From NCBI GenBank assembly GCA_947488305.1, contig CANKZM010000004.1, positions 315,501 to 379,500 of the forward strand: a stretch of DNA of 64,000 nucleotides, written 5' to 3'. The first letter of the stretch is position 1, and each line of letters opens with the position of its first letter. The position numbers and the translations under genes are program-made. Below, in pieces: positions 45,359 to 54,607 of this stretch. The DNA is from an uncultured Roseobacter sp. Its GTDB lineage: Bacteria; Pseudomonadota; Alphaproteobacteria; Rhodobacterales; Rhodobacteraceae. Below the pieces are notes generated by a model that was given only the letters and a program-made list of their open reading frames with translations, searched no databases and was not told where the DNA came from.

Positions 45359-45367
45359 TTATCCACA
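45359..45367 (-). promoter_or_regulatory. DnaA box overlapping the maf start codon
   Basis: TTATCCACA is an exact DnaA box whose last A is the first base of the maf ATG. DnaA bound here could also restrict maf translation initiation or transcription. Confidence 0.8.
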
Positions 45368-45966
45368 TGACGCAGCCGCTCATCCTTGCATCCGGCTCAG
45401 AAATTCGCGCCACTTTGCTGCGCAACGCCGCAGTAGATTTCACTGTATCCAAAGCACGGGTGGATGAGGAGATGGTCCGTGAAGCTTTACTCTCGGAAGG
45501 CGCGACCCCCCGAGATATTGCCGATACCCTGGCAGAACTCAAGGCGCGGAAGGTCAGTGAAAAACATCCCGGCGCCCTGGTACTCGGGTGTGATCAAGTG
45601 CTGGACCATCGAGGTACATTGCTCTCAAAACCCCGGACGCAAGAGCAAGTCAGAGCGCAGCTGAGAGATCTGCGGGGAGATCGACATTCTCTATTGTCTG
45701 CGGTGGTGATCTGCGAAAACGGACAGCCAATATGGCGGCATGTTGGTATCGTTCGTTTACGAATGCACGAGATTTCGGATGAATTTCTGGATGACTATGT
45801 GACGCGCAATTGGGACAGCATTCGCCATTCGGTCGGAGGGTACAAGCTCGAGGAAGAAGGCGTGCGATTGTTTTCCCGTATCGAAGGTGATTACTTCACG
45901 GTGCTGGGTTTGCCGTTGCTGGAGCTCTTGTCCTATCTGACGTTGCGGGGGGATTTGAAAAGATGA
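45367..45966 (+). CDS. maf: Maf-family nucleoside triphosphate pyrophosphatase
   Basis: This 199-aa protein belongs to the Maf/HAM1-fold pyrophosphatases that hydrolyse dTTP, UTP or modified nucleotides and affect septation. It has [14 protein letters not shown], the KA..KA-type segment [25 protein letters not shown] (quoted in part), and [28 protein letters not shown] (quoted in part). It starts at the last base of a DnaA box, and its stop overlaps aroE by 4 bp. It is the first gene right of the origin. Confidence 0.93.
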   Translation: MTQPLILASGSEIRATLLRNAAVDFTVSKARVDEEMVREALLSEGATPRDIADTLAELKARKVSEKHPGALVLGCDQVLDHRGTLLSKPRTQEQVRAQLRDLRGDRHSLLSAVVICENGQPIWRHVGIVRLRMHEISDEFLDDYVTRNWDSIRHSVGGYKLEEEGVRLFSRIEGDYFTVLGLPLLELLSYLTLRGDLKR

Positions 45967-46796
45967 GTGAAACAAGAATTCCGCTGGCTGGCGTGATCGG
46001 GTCGCCGATCGCGCATTCTCGCTCCCCACAATTGCATCGTCACTGGTTGCAAGCCTACGGTGTCCGCGGATTCTATATTCCGATGGAAGTAGCGTCGGCT
46101 GATCTTGAACAGGTCTTGCGGACGCTGCCCAAGATGGGCTTCGTCGGCGTGAATATTACCATCCCTCATAAAGAAGCGGTGCTGGGCCTCGCGGATCTGG
46201 TCACAGACAGGGCAACGCTGATTGGTGCTGCGAACACCTTGATTTTTCGAACGGATGGCAAGATTCACGCTGACAACACAGATGGTTACGGATTTCTGGA
46301 AAACCTGCGGGCGGGAGCACCGGACTGGAAGGCCGAAGATGGCGCTGCTGTAGTATTGGGCGCGGGTGGCGCTGCGCGGGCGGTCATTGTCGCATTGCTC
46401 GATGTGGGTGTCCCAAAGATCATCTTGACCAACCGAACCCGAAGCCGTGCGGAAAAGCTGCAGGCCGATTTCGGAAACCGGGTCCAGGTGGTGGATTGGG
46501 TGCAGGCTGGCAACGCTTTGGAACAGGCGGCTTTGGTGGTCAACACATCCTCTTTGGGCATGGTGGGGCATCCTGAAATGCGTGTGCCCTTGGATGGGTT
46601 GCGCCGTGATGCGGTGGTGACGGATCTGGTTTACAATCCGCTCAAGACAAAGCTTTTGGAAGCTGCTGAGGCCAAAGGATGCCGGACAGTAGACGGTTTG
46701 GGCATGTTGTTGCATCAGGGGGTTCCGGGGTTTGAACGGTGGTTCGGGCCGCGCCCAGCAGTGACTGAGGCCACCCGAAGGGCCGTTTTGGCGTGA
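45963..46796 (+). CDS. aroE: Shikimate dehydrogenase
   Basis: The 277-aa enzyme reduces 3-dehydroshikimate with NADPH. It shows the shikimate-binding [30 protein letters not shown] with the catalytic Lys, NTDGYGF, and the cofactor loop [11 protein letters not shown] with NRTRSRA. The start overlaps maf and the stop overlaps coaE, continuing an origin-proximal operon. Confidence 0.96.
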   Translation: MSETRIPLAGVIGSPIAHSRSPQLHRHWLQAYGVRGFYIPMEVASADLEQVLRTLPKMGFVGVNITIPHKEAVLGLADLVTDRATLIGAANTLIFRTDGKIHADNTDGYGFLENLRAGAPDWKAEDGAAVVLGAGGAARAVIVALLDVGVPKIILTNRTRSRAEKLQADFGNRVQVVDWVQAGNALEQAALVVNTSSLGMVGHPEMRVPLDGLRRDAVVTDLVYNPLKTKLLEAAEAKGCRTVDGLGMLLHQGVPGFERWFGPRPAVTEATRRAVLA

Positions 46797-47386
46797 CGTT
46801 CAAGCTTGGCCTCACAGGCTCCATAGGTATGGGGAAATCGACGACTGCTCAGATATTTGTCGACGAAGGATGCGCGCTTTGGGATGCAGATGCCGCGGTC
46901 CATCGCCTTTATGGGAAAGGCGGGGGAGCGGTTGCGCCGCTCGCAGAAGTCTTCCCCCACGTTATCGAAAACGACGCGGTTTCGCGCGACAAGTTGAAAG
47001 CGGTTATTGCAAAAAATCCGTCGGCCCTAGAGACCATTGAAGCGATTGTGCATCCGCTTGTGGCCGCTGACCGGGAACGCTTTCTGGCGGAGACAGGAGC
47101 GGATATCGCTGTGCTGGACATCCCGTTGCTTTTTGAAACGGGTGGTGACACGCAGATGGATGCAATCGCCTGTGTTTCCATTCCGGCCGAGGAACAGAAA
47201 CGCCGTGTTCTGGCGCGCGGAACGATGACGGCCAGCCAATTCGAACAGATCAGCGCGAAACAGATGCCAAACGCTGAAAAATGTGCGCGATCTGATTACG
47301 TGATCGTCACAGATACGGTTGAACACGCGCGGGCGCAGGTCCAAACTATCGTCAGAGAGATCAGGGAAGGCTTGAAACATGCGTGA
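46793..47386 (+). CDS. coaE: Dephospho-CoA kinase
   Basis: This 197-aa kinase catalyses the last step of CoA synthesis. The P-loop GLTGSIGMGKSTTAQIF, DADAAVHRLYGKGG and VLDIPLLFETG are diagnostic. It uses a GTG start at 46793 that overlaps the aroE stop (GTGA). The gene lies 1.4 kb from the origin, where dosage is highest in growing cells. Confidence 0.96.
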   Translation: MTFKLGLTGSIGMGKSTTAQIFVDEGCALWDADAAVHRLYGKGGGAVAPLAEVFPHVIENDAVSRDKLKAVIAKNPSALETIEAIVHPLVAADRERFLAETGADIAVLDIPLLFETGGDTQMDAIACVSIPAEEQKRRVLARGTMTASQFEQISAKQMPNAEKCARSDYVIVTDTVEHARAQVQTIVREIREGLKHA

Positions 47387-48065
47387 AGTGGTGCTGGACA
47401 CGGAGACTACAGGTTTTGACCCTGAAACCGGCGACCGGATCGTGGAAATAGGCGCTGTTGAATTAATGGGCCACGTCACCACGGGCAAGACCTACCACCA
47501 GTACATAAATCCTGAACGGTCGATTCCGGAAGAGGCTTTTGAGGTGCACGGTCTTGGCGATGAATTCCTGCGGGACAAGCCGAAATTCGCCGAAATCGGT
47601 CAAGCCTTCCTCGATTTCATCGGCGACGCGAAACTCGTCATTCACAATGCGTCATTCGATATGAAATTCCTGAACGCAGAGCTGAAATGGATGGGCCTGC
47701 CACAGCTCCCGCTGGATCAGGCTATTGATACGCTGGAGATTGCGCGTAAACGGTTTCCGGGGTCACCCGCATCGCTTGATGCGCTCTGCCGCAGGTTCAA
47801 TATCGACAACTCCGCCCGGACATTACACGGTGCTTTGCTCGACAGTGAAATTCTGGCGGAGGTGTATCTGGAGCTGATTGGTGGTCGTCAGCCGGATTTT
47901 GGCTTGTCGACGTCCGAATCTCGAAACGGCGGTTCAGCAGAGACGAAATGGGTGCCGCGCCCACGCCCAAACCCGCTTGCCTCGCGGATCAGTTCCAAAG
48001 AGGCCGCCGCCCACGCTGAGTTTGTAGCAAAGCTGGGCGACGACGCACTGTGGAAAAAAGCCTGA
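47379..48065 (+). CDS. dnaQ: DNA polymerase III epsilon subunit (3'-5' proofreading exonuclease)
   Basis: The 228-aa exonuclease proofreads replication. Exo I is REVVLDTETTGFDPETGDRI (D and E of DxE), Exo II is IHNASFDMKFLN, and Exo III has RTLHGALLDSEIL with the catalytic HxxxxxD. The C-terminal tail (about 185-228) would bind the alpha subunit. It overlaps coaE by 8 bp and is followed tail to tail by secB. Confidence 0.95.
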   Translation: MREVVLDTETTGFDPETGDRIVEIGAVELMGHVTTGKTYHQYINPERSIPEEAFEVHGLGDEFLRDKPKFAEIGQAFLDFIGDAKLVIHNASFDMKFLNAELKWMGLPQLPLDQAIDTLEIARKRFPGSPASLDALCRRFNIDNSARTLHGALLDSEILAEVYLELIGGRQPDFGLSTSESRNGGSAETKWVPRPRPNPLASRISSKEAAAHAEFVAKLGDDALWKKA

Positions 48066-48563
48066 TCAGGCGTCCATTTTTGGCTGTTCAGAGTTCTGAC
48101 GTTTCGCTAGCTCGTTCCGATAGAGCGACAGGAAATCGATGTTTTCGAGGTTCAGTGGCGGGAAGCCTCCGTCTCGTGTCACGTCGCTGACGACTCGGCG
48201 CAGGAACGGGAAGATCATGCGTGGGCATTCGATCAGCAGGAACGGGTGCAATTGGTCTTCGGCCACGTTTTCGATGTGAAAGATGCCGACGTAGTCGATT
48301 TCCAAAACAAAGAGCGTTGCGTCGCCGTCTTTGGCCTTGGACGTGACGTTTAGCTTGATGGCGCTTTCATACTGGTTCTCGACCGTGCGTTTCTTGGCAT
48401 CAAGGTTCACTTGCACCTGCACGTCAGGCTGCGCGTCAGCTGGCGCGCCTTTCTGTGACATGATGTTTTCAAAGGACATGTCACGAATGAACTGGCCCAA
48501 CACCCGCATTTGCGGTGCTTGTGGTTTTGCAGCTTTTTCGGTTTTTGCTTCTTCTTCGGCCAT
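48066..48563 (-). CDS. secB: Protein-export chaperone SecB
   Basis: This 165-aa tetrameric chaperone delivers preproteins to SecA. It shows FIRDMSFENIMSQKGAP, the DYVGIFHIENV and the FPFLRRVVSDVTRDGGFPPLNLENIDF (quoted in part) stretch characteristic of SecB. The N-terminal tail is acidic and lysine-rich. It is convergent with dnaQ, adjacent at the stop, completing the usual maf-aroE-coaE-dnaQ-secB neighbourhood. Confidence 0.96.
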   Translation of the reverse strand: MAEEEAKTEKAAKPQAPQMRVLGQFIRDMSFENIMSQKGAPADAQPDVQVQVNLDAKKRTVENQYESAIKLNVTSKAKDGDATLFVLEIDYVGIFHIENVAEDQLHPFLLIECPRMIFPFLRRVVSDVTRDGGFPPLNLENIDFLSLYRNELAKRQNSEQPKMDA

Positions 48564-48618
48564 TATGCGCTCCTGGGATAAAAAATTTCTGGAGCCTTAC
48601 CAGCTTGACGGGGGGTTC

Positions 48619-49110
48619 TCAATGGTCGGTCCAGCCAGAAGGTTTCTTGCCTTGATCGCCATCAGTTTGGACCTCTGAATATTCACCTTCGATCACATCT
48701 CCGCGCGCGGCTCCGCCTGGGCGATGTGTTTGTTGAGGCCCCTGTCCTGTTGAGAAACTCTGCACCTTAACGCGGGCCTTGATGGCCTGGAAGGCCGCGG
48801 TCCTTACCCCAGGCACGAGGAGTAGAAAGCCGACTGCATCGGTAAAAAAGCCCGGTGTCAGCAGTAAAGCGCCGGAAAACAGGATCATCGCACCATGCGC
48901 AAGGGGTTCGGTCGGGTCCTGCATCTGATCGAAGGACGATCTGAGTTGTCCCAATGCGAGCGCCCCCTGATTACGGACCAAAACCGTACCGAGGATGGCC
49001 GTGATAATGACCGTAGCCAGGGTCCAGCCAAGGCCAATGGCCCCACCGATTTGGATAAACAGCGCGATTTCGATCAGCGGTATCGCAAGAAAGGCGATAA
49101 ACAGCCACAT
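48619..49110 (-). CDS. fxsA: FxsA-family membrane protein
   Basis: This 163-aa protein begins MWLFIAFLAIPLIEIALFIQIGG (quoted in part), then GWTLATVIITAILGTVLVRNQG and GALLLTPGFFTDAVGFLLLVPGVR. This is the FxsA pattern of membrane helices followed by a cytosolic tail. In E. coli FxsA relieves phage T7 exclusion by the F plasmid; its normal role is unknown. AAGGAAG lies 7 nt before ATG 49110; the longer frame to 49161 has no support. It is divergent from the Tim44-like gene. Confidence 0.88.
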   Translation of the reverse strand: MWLFIAFLAIPLIEIALFIQIGGAIGLGWTLATVIITAILGTVLVRNQGALALGQLRSSFDQMQDPTEPLAHGAMILFSGALLLTPGFFTDAVGFLLLVPGVRTAAFQAIKARVKVQSFSTGQGPQQTHRPGGAARGDVIEGEYSEVQTDGDQGKKPSGWTDH

Positions 49111-49144
49111 TTTGGTACTTCCTTTCGTACGACCTACGGTGGAC

Positions 49145-49172
49145 TTGACGGTGTCCTGCACCTACATAAGAC
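49145..49172 (+). promoter_or_regulatory. Possible promoter of the Tim44-like/mltA/smr operon
   Basis: TTGACG and TAAGAC are spaced 16 bp apart, 44 bp before the start at 49216. The -35 matches five of six consensus bases; the -10 matches only three. This is a weak, visual assignment. Confidence 0.3.
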
Positions 49173-49215
49173 GTCTGACAGCCTGTTTCCATATTTTGCC
49201 TGACACGAGGTCCTA

Positions 49216-49878
49216 ATGCAGAATTCGCCTTTAATACAGCTTCTGGTGCTTGCCGGTATTGCTGTCTTTTTGATTCTCCGCCTTAAGAACGTGCTGGGAA
49301 CACGGGATGGATTCGAACCAGGGCCGTCACAAACGCCTTTGCCGGACCGTGGACCATCGCATGATTTCGAAGTGATCGATGGGGGACCAGATCTCGACAT
49401 CACGGATCATGTTGACGAGGATTCCGACGCGGCAGAAGCGCTGGCAAACATGAAACGCATCGAACCTGCCTTCAACGTGACGGAGTTTTTGGGCGGTGCG
49501 CGCGGTGCCTATGAGATGATCGTCATGGGCTATGAGAACGGAGAGCTGGATCAGATCCAGCCCTTCCTGGCCGAGGATATTTACGACTCTTTTGTCGATG
49601 GTGTTGCCGCACGTGAGGACCAAGGACTTACTGTTGAGGCAAGCTTTATCGGAGTGCGTGAGATCAAACTGATGGATGCAACTCTGGATCAGGATACAAA
49701 TGAAGCTGAATTAACTATTCGGTTTACCGGAGAGTTGACCTCCGCCGTGCGGAATAGCGAAGGTGAAATCATCGAGGGCAGCCTGACCGAAGTGAGACGC
49801 CAGAAGGACACATGGACATTTTCGCGCCATATGGGGTCGGACGACCCAAACTGGATGCTGGTCTCCACAGACGGGTGA
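49216..49878 (+). CDS. Tim44/TimA-like domain protein with N-terminal membrane anchor
   Basis: The 220-aa protein has one N-terminal membrane helix (LIQLLVLAGIAVFLILRL) and a C-terminal Tim44-like domain: FNVTEFLGGARGAYEMIVMGYENGELDQIQPFL (quoted in part), then LTIRFTGELTSAVR and KDTWTFSRHMGSDDPNWMLVS (quoted in part). Mitochondrial Tim44 tethers the import motor; bacterial forms are inner-membrane proteins of uncertain function. GAGG precedes the ATG. Its stop overlaps the mltA GTG as GTGA. Confidence 0.88.
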   Translation: MQNSPLIQLLVLAGIAVFLILRLKNVLGTRDGFEPGPSQTPLPDRGPSHDFEVIDGGPDLDITDHVDEDSDAAEALANMKRIEPAFNVTEFLGGARGAYEMIVMGYENGELDQIQPFLAEDIYDSFVDGVAAREDQGLTVEASFIGVREIKLMDATLDQDTNEAELTIRFTGELTSAVRNSEGEIIEGSLTEVRRQKDTWTFSRHMGSDDPNWMLVSTDG

Positions 49879-50912
49879 AGCAGGCAATTGCCGCAGTTTG
49901 CTGTGCGGGGCTGTTGACCATGAATGGTGCCGCACTGGCTGAAACTGAAATCACGGTTCTGTCTTTCGACGACCTCGATGGCTGGTCAGAGGATGATCAC
50001 GCCGCTGCGTTTGACGTTTTCACAAGTACATGTGCAGATCTTGATGACCCCGATTGGCAGGCAGTCTGCGCCTATGCGACCTCGAAACCAGACCCGCGTA
50101 AATTCTTTGAACTGCTGTTTCGCCCGGTCCTGATCGAGGATGGGAAAGACGCGCTATTTACGGGCTATTTCGAACCCGAGCTGAATGGTGCGCGCAGACC
50201 TTCCGCCCGCTATCGCTACCCGCTTTACAAGATGCCACCCGAAGCGAAGGGCGTAGACCAATGGTTTTCCCGCCGGGATTTATTGGAACAGGGCAAGCTG
50301 GAAGGGCGTGGGCTTGAGATTGCCTGGGTAGATGACCCTGTTGAGAAATTCTTCCTGCAAATTCAGGGGTCTGGTCGGATTAATTTGCCGGATGGGTCGA
50401 AATTGCGGGTCGGCTACGGCGGCAAGAACGGGCACGAATACCGCTCCATCGGGCAGGAGTTGGTGCGGCAGGGTATCTATCAGCCGCATCAGGTGAGCGC
50501 CGAGGTGATCAAGAACTGGGTGCGCCGCAATCCGGGCCCCGGTGAGGAGCTGCTCTATCACAATCCTTCTTATGTGTTTTTCCGTGAGGTAAGCGAGGTG
50601 CCCGCGCACCTGGGGCCGCTGGGTGCCATGAATCGCTCGGTCACCACGCTGCGGTCGATCGCCGTCGATCCTGCCTTTACACCTCTGGGTGCCCCTGTCT
50701 GGATTGAAAAGGACGGACGCGACCCGATGCGCCGCCTGATGATCGCGCAGGATACCGGATCGGCCATCAAGGGGGCGCAGCGGGCGGACATTTTCTTTGG
50801 CACCGGCGATGCGGCAGGCCGGGCCGCCGGTCAATTGAAAGACCCCGGACGCATGATTGTCCTGCTGCCCATCCAGCGCGCCTACGCGATGCTGCCAGAG
50901 GGGTCGGAATGA
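49875..50912 (+). CDS. mltA: Membrane-bound lytic murein transglycosylase A (MltA)
   Basis: This protein cleaves peptidoglycan glycan strands. I start at GTG 49875, giving 345 aa with a signal VKQAIAAVCCAGLLTMNGAALA (quoted in part) ending before ETEITV. The MltA domain shows ALFTGYFEPELNGAR, FFLQIQGSGRI, YGGKNGHEYRSIG, and the 3D domain has PLGAPVWIE, MIAQDTGSAIKGAQRADIFFG (quoted in part) with the catalytic Asp. An ATG at 49812 would run through the signal and seems wrong. It overlaps smr by 4 bp. Confidence 0.93.
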   Translation: MKQAIAAVCCAGLLTMNGAALAETEITVLSFDDLDGWSEDDHAAAFDVFTSTCADLDDPDWQAVCAYATSKPDPRKFFELLFRPVLIEDGKDALFTGYFEPELNGARRPSARYRYPLYKMPPEAKGVDQWFSRRDLLEQGKLEGRGLEIAWVDDPVEKFFLQIQGSGRINLPDGSKLRVGYGGKNGHEYRSIGQELVRQGIYQPHQVSAEVIKNWVRRNPGPGEELLYHNPSYVFFREVSEVPAHLGPLGAMNRSVTTLRSIAVDPAFTPLGAPVWIEKDGRDPMRRLMIAQDTGSAIKGAQRADIFFGTGDAAGRAAGQLKDPGRMIVLLPIQRAYAMLPEGSE

Positions 50913-51499
50913 CCCGCCGAAAGTTAAGACCGGAAGAAATCGAACTCTGGCGCGAAGTGACAAAAAATACCGACGCCATGCATCGCCCGCAGACCTTTGA
51001 TCCTGAAGCCTACGCCCCTAAGCCAACCCCAAAAAAAGAACCAGAGCGCCTACGTGTCACGCTCGACGGGAAAACGCCGCCGAAACCTGCCGCCAGAAAA
51101 ACCAGCTATGATCTTGTTCCAGCACTGCCGGACCGGTTGCAAAAATCACCGGTCCAAATGGACCGGAAAACCTTTGGGCGGATGAATCGCGGCAAGCTGC
51201 AACCAGACGCGCGCATTGATCTTCATGGCATGACCCTTGATCGCGCCCATAGCGCATTAACGCGGTTCATCCTGTCCTCGCACGGTGGCGGAAAAAGGCT
51301 GGTTCTGGTGATCACGGGCAAGGGCAAGGATCGGGATGAAGGGGGACCGATCCCGACCCGCTTTGGCGTCTTGCGGCATCAGGTACCACAGTGGCTGTCG
51401 ACACCACCACTGTCGTCCGCAGTTTTACAGGTCAGCCAGGCCCATGCCAGCCATGGCGGCGGCGGGGCCTATTACGTTTACCTCAGGCGGCAGCGTTGA
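50909..51499 (+). CDS. Smr-domain protein
   Basis: The 196-aa protein has a charged, low-complexity N-terminus (to about 95) and a C-terminal Smr domain: ARIDLHGMTLDRAHSAL with the LDLHG-type motif, LVLVITGKGKD and SQAHASHGGGGAYYVYLRR. Smr domains are often RNA/DNA endonucleases, some acting on stalled-ribosome mRNA. It is the last gene after mltA. The 3' end overlaps the MFS gene by 17 bp tail to tail. Confidence 0.9.
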   Translation: MTRRKLRPEEIELWREVTKNTDAMHRPQTFDPEAYAPKPTPKKEPERLRVTLDGKTPPKPAARKTSYDLVPALPDRLQKSPVQMDRKTFGRMNRGKLQPDARIDLHGMTLDRAHSALTRFILSSHGGGKRLVLVITGKGKDRDEGGPIPTRFGVLRHQVPQWLSTPPLSSAVLQVSQAHASHGGGGAYYVYLRRQR

Positions 51500-52709
51500 A
51501 CAGATCGCGCTGATACCGCAGAATTCCAAAGCCGGCCAGCGCTCCACCAAATAGGTAAAAGGCAGCTATGGGTATCATTTGCTGTGGAAAATCAATACCA
51601 TAGTCGATAAAGACGCCTGTAATCCCGGGGCCAATGGCAGACCCAAAGACCATAAGCGCCGCTGCTGCCGCTTTGATCGCACCCAGATGGCGCGTACCAT
51701 AGAAGACAGCCCAGAAGGTGGTAATCCCTGTACTATGCATGCCCTGCCCGATGCCAAAAACGGTCAGCGCGATCCCCGCAGCGAATATCGTTTCCGCATA
51801 AGACAGCAACACGAAAGCAACGGCGAAGGGGATCAGTTGAAAGGGCACAACCCACTTCACACCGAAACGATCAATGGCCCATCCCGCCACAAAGGTCGTG
51901 GCGATCATGGATAGGGTGAAAATGGGCATCAGCGACACATAAGATACAAGGCTCCACCCCTTTGTTTCGGTCAGATGCACCTGCTGAAAAAAGAGCGCGG
52001 TACCCCATGCAGGGGGGCCGAGCATCAAGGGTACGAGCAGATAGAAGAGTGGGTGACGCAACATCTCTGAACGTGACCAATGCCGGCCACCCATTCCGAG
52101 GCTTGAACTGTCTTCGGCAAGAGATTGCGGCGTGCGTTCCTGCCGGAGCAGCCGTTGGATCAGGGGAATCGTGCCCAAAACACAAAGCGCTGCGACACCC
52201 CAGAGCCACCGCCAGTCAATGAAGACGAGCAATGCCACGAAGATGATCGGTAGCACAGCCTGCCCCGCAGCAAAGCCCATAGAGGCGATCGAAATCGCCC
52301 GCCCTCGGGCCGCAACAAACCAGCGCGCCATAGCAACGTAGGCGATTTCAGACATCATTCCCTGCCCCAGCAGCCGCAGGAAATAGATGACAACGATGAG
52401 CAAAACCCAATGGTGCACAACCGCCATCGCGACGCAGGCAATGGCCAGCAGGATCATGATCCAGAACGACAGGGACCGTACCCGGTATGTATCCGTAAGA
52501 ATGCCCGCCCAGACCATCGTGATTGCGGAAATCGTTGTGCCCAGAGTGTAGAGCGCACCCCACTGCCCGTCGGTAAGGTTGAAATCCTGCATGATCTCGC
52601 CTGCAAAAAGCGCAATAAAAAACGTCTGCCCATAAGAGGACGTGAACGAGAGCACGAAACCACCAAGCAGGAACAGCCTGTTTTCAATGAGAAACCGCAG
52701 ATAGCCCAT
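51483..52709 (-). CDS. Major facilitator superfamily transporter
   Basis: This 408-aa protein has about twelve hydrophobic segments and an MFS loop 2-3 motif (GILTDTYRVRSL). The N-terminus has GGFVLSFTSSYGQTFFIALFAGEI, similar to nitrate/monocarboxylate-type MFS proteins of Proteobacteria, but the substrate cannot be named. It lies 39 bp downstream of hslU on the same strand and may be co-transcribed with it. Confidence 0.85.
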   Translation of the reverse strand: MGYLRFLIENRLFLLGGFVLSFTSSYGQTFFIALFAGEIMQDFNLTDGQWGALYTLGTTISAITMVWAGILTDTYRVRSLSFWIMILLAIACVAMAVVHHWVLLIVVIYFLRLLGQGMMSEIAYVAMARWFVAARGRAISIASMGFAAGQAVLPIIFVALLVFIDWRWLWGVAALCVLGTIPLIQRLLRQERTPQSLAEDSSSLGMGGRHWSRSEMLRHPLFYLLVPLMLGPPAWGTALFFQQVHLTETKGWSLVSYVSLMPIFTLSMIATTFVAGWAIDRFGVKWVVPFQLIPFAVAFVLLSYAETIFAAGIALTVFGIGQGMHSTGITTFWAVFYGTRHLGAIKAAAAALMVFGSAIGPGITGVFIDYGIDFPQQMIPIAAFYLFGGALAGFGILRYQRDLFNAAA

Positions 52710-52747
52710 AAGCCACCTGTCGCAGGCGTCAGGGCATTTGAAAAGCC

Positions 52748-54055
52748 TTAAAGCACGTAGCGGCTGACATCCGTGGATTTCGTGAGGGCGCCGAGATTCT
52801 CGTCGACAAAGCCGGCATCCACGACGATCTCTTCACCGGCGCGATCAGGAGCAGAGAACGACAGCTCCTCAAAGACCCGCTCCATCACGGTGTAGAGCCT
52901 GCGCGCGCCGATATTCTCGACCGCCTGGTTCACGTCGGCGGCAATTTTGGCGAGCGCCGCAATGCCGTCTTCGGTAAAGGACACAGTGACCTGCTCTGTC
53001 CCCATCAGGGCCGTGTATTGCAGGGTCAGGGCATTATCGGTTTCGGTCAGGATGCGGACAAAATCCTCTTCCGTCAGGGCACGCAACTCCACCCGGATCG
53101 GCAGACGGCCTTGCAGTTCGGGCAGCAGGTCAGAGGGTTTGGCGATGTGAAAGGCGCCCGACGCGATAAAAAGCACATGGTCGGTTTTGATCGGCCCGTG
53201 TTTGGTGGAAACGGTTGTCCCTTCGATCAGCGGCAGCAGATCGCGTTGGACGCCTTCGCGGCTTACATCTGCCCCCCGTGCATCGGAACGCGCACAGACC
53301 TTGTCGATCTCATCAAGGAAGACGATGCCGTTCTGCTCCACCGCTTCGATGGCGGTGCGGGTGACGGTCTCATCATCCAGCAGCTTGTCGGCCTCTTCGC
53401 CAATCAGGATTTCGTAGCTTTGTGCGACGGTCAGTTTCTTGCGGGTCGTACGGCCGCCAAAGGCTTTGCCGAAGATATCGCCCAGGTTCATCATGCCCAT
53501 ATTCGCGCCCGGCTGCCCGGGAATATCCATCATCGACATCGGGTTTGACGTGTCAGCGACCTCAAGTTCGATCACCGTATCGTCCAGTTCCCCCGATTTC
53601 AGCTTTTTGCGGAACATCTCGCGGGTACTTTCCCGCGCATCCTCGCCCGCAATTGCACTTATGACCCGTTCTTCGGCAGCGCTGTGGGCGCCGGCCTTCA
53701 CGTCTTCGCGCATGTAGTCCCGCGTGGTGATGATCGCTGCGTCCAACAGATCGCGAATGATCTGTTCCACGTCACGTCCGACATAGCCGACTTCGGTAAA
53801 CTTGGTGGCTTCGACCTTCAGGAACGGGGCGCGCGCCAGTTTTGCGAGCCTGCGGCTGATCTCGGTCTTGCCGACACCGGTCGGCCCGATCATCAGAATA
53901 TTCTTGGGATACACCTCGTCGCGCAGATCGTCGCCGAGCTGCTTGCGGCGCCAGCGATTGCGCAAAGCCACGGCAACCGCGCGCTTGGCGTCTTTTTGTC
54001 CGATGATGAAACGATCAAGTTCTGAAACAATTTCGCGGGGGGTAAGGTCGGTCAA
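52748..54055 (-). CDS. hslU: ATP-dependent protease ATPase subunit HslU (ClpY)
   Basis: The 435-aa AAA+ unfoldase works with HslV. It starts [20 protein letters not shown], has Walker [16 protein letters not shown], the pore GYVGRDVE, Walker [12 protein letters not shown] and ends VDRYVL-like at SRYVL, the C-terminal tail that activates HslV. The start is a TTG with AGGA upstream. Unusually, hslV is not adjacent: two unrelated genes lie in between. Confidence 0.95.
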   Translation of the reverse strand: MTDLTPREIVSELDRFIIGQKDAKRAVAVALRNRWRRKQLGDDLRDEVYPKNILMIGPTGVGKTEISRRLAKLARAPFLKVEATKFTEVGYVGRDVEQIIRDLLDAAIITTRDYMREDVKAGAHSAAEERVISAIAGEDARESTREMFRKKLKSGELDDTVIELEVADTSNPMSMMDIPGQPGANMGMMNLGDIFGKAFGGRTTRKKLTVAQSYEILIGEEADKLLDDETVTRTAIEAVEQNGIVFLDEIDKVCARSDARGADVSREGVQRDLLPLIEGTTVSTKHGPIKTDHVLFIASGAFHIAKPSDLLPELQGRLPIRVELRALTEEDFVRILTETDNALTLQYTALMGTEQVTVSFTEDGIAALAKIAADVNQAVENIGARRLYTVMERVFEELSFSAPDRAGEEIVVDAGFVDENLGALTKSTDVSRYVL

Positions 54056-54223
54056 GGGTCTGTCCTAGTCTGATTTGTTACAAGGCATGTAAGGATCAGG
54101 GGCGAAAGGGGCAACCACGAACACGAAATGATCCGGCCTTATCACGTGAGAGAGAGCGCCCTGTTCTGAAAAATAGGAGCACGTAGGTCTTTGGTATCGA
54201 AATCGAAAAGACTGGAGATCAAC

Positions 54224-54607
54224 ATGGACCGCCGCGCATTTCTTAAATTCACTTTGGCCGCAGGAGCAGCCACCCTCGTTACACCTGCTTTGGCAGGTGG
54301 CCATGGACGGGTCGGCACATTTGTCAAAAAGAACAGTTACGCCGTCACTGGGCGCGCGGAACTTGTCAAAGAGGGCAATGGCTATGTGGTCAACTTGCTG
54401 GATGATTTCAGCTTTGCCAAAGCGCCGGATCCAAAGATTGCGCTGGGCCGGAACGGGTACGACAAAACGACCTTGATGGGTCTTTTGAAATCCACCAAGG
54501 GCGCGTCAACCTACAAGGTGCCAGCGGGCATTGACGCGGGTTCCTACAACGAGGTTTGGATCTGGTGCGAGAAGTTCAACGTGCCGCTGGCTGTGGCGAC
54601 ACTCTGA
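54224..54607 (+). CDS. Secreted DM13-domain protein
   Basis: The 127-aa protein has a twin-arginine signal DRRAFLKFTLAAGAATLV, cleavage near ALAGG. A DM13 domain follows: YVVNLLDDFSFAKAPDPKIALG, YKVPAGIDAGSYNEVWIWCEKFNVPLAVATL (both quoted in part). DM13 proteins are thought to take part in extracellular electron transfer or hydroxylation through a conserved Cys, here in WIWCEKF. GGAG lies 6 nt before ATG 54224. It is divergent from hslU and convergent with the DUF2157-like gene. Confidence 0.8.
   Translation: MDRRAFLKFTLAAGAATLVTPALAGGHGRVGTFVKKNSYAVTGRAELVKEGNGYVVNLLDDFSFAKAPDPKIALGRNGYDKTTLMGLLKSTKGASTYKVPAGIDAGSYNEVWIWCEKFNVPLAVATL

Larger units (their letters stand above)
44966..45367. 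other. Probable chromosomal replication origin (oriC)
   Basis: This 400-bp stretch has no gene and is strikingly AT-rich (notably 44990-45030 and 45100-45185). It holds four DnaA-box-like 9-mers: TGTGGATTA (45047-45055), TGTGGATAA (45188-45196, exact), TTATCCCCA (45213-45221) and TTATCCACA (45359-45367, exact). Housekeeping genes diverge from it: hemJ, rho, mnmE, mnmG and par on the minus strand to the left; maf, aroE, coaE and dnaQ on the plus strand to the right. The right flank matches the maf-aroE-coaE-dnaQ-secB order beside alphaproteobacterial origins, and parAB/parS are close. No GANTC methylation site is visible in it. Confidence 0.85.

Noticed and set aside
49300-49330. GGATTCGAACC, a tRNA T-loop-like string
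   Set aside because: It lies in the well-supported Tim44-like gene and no acceptor stem or anticodon arm can be drawn around it.
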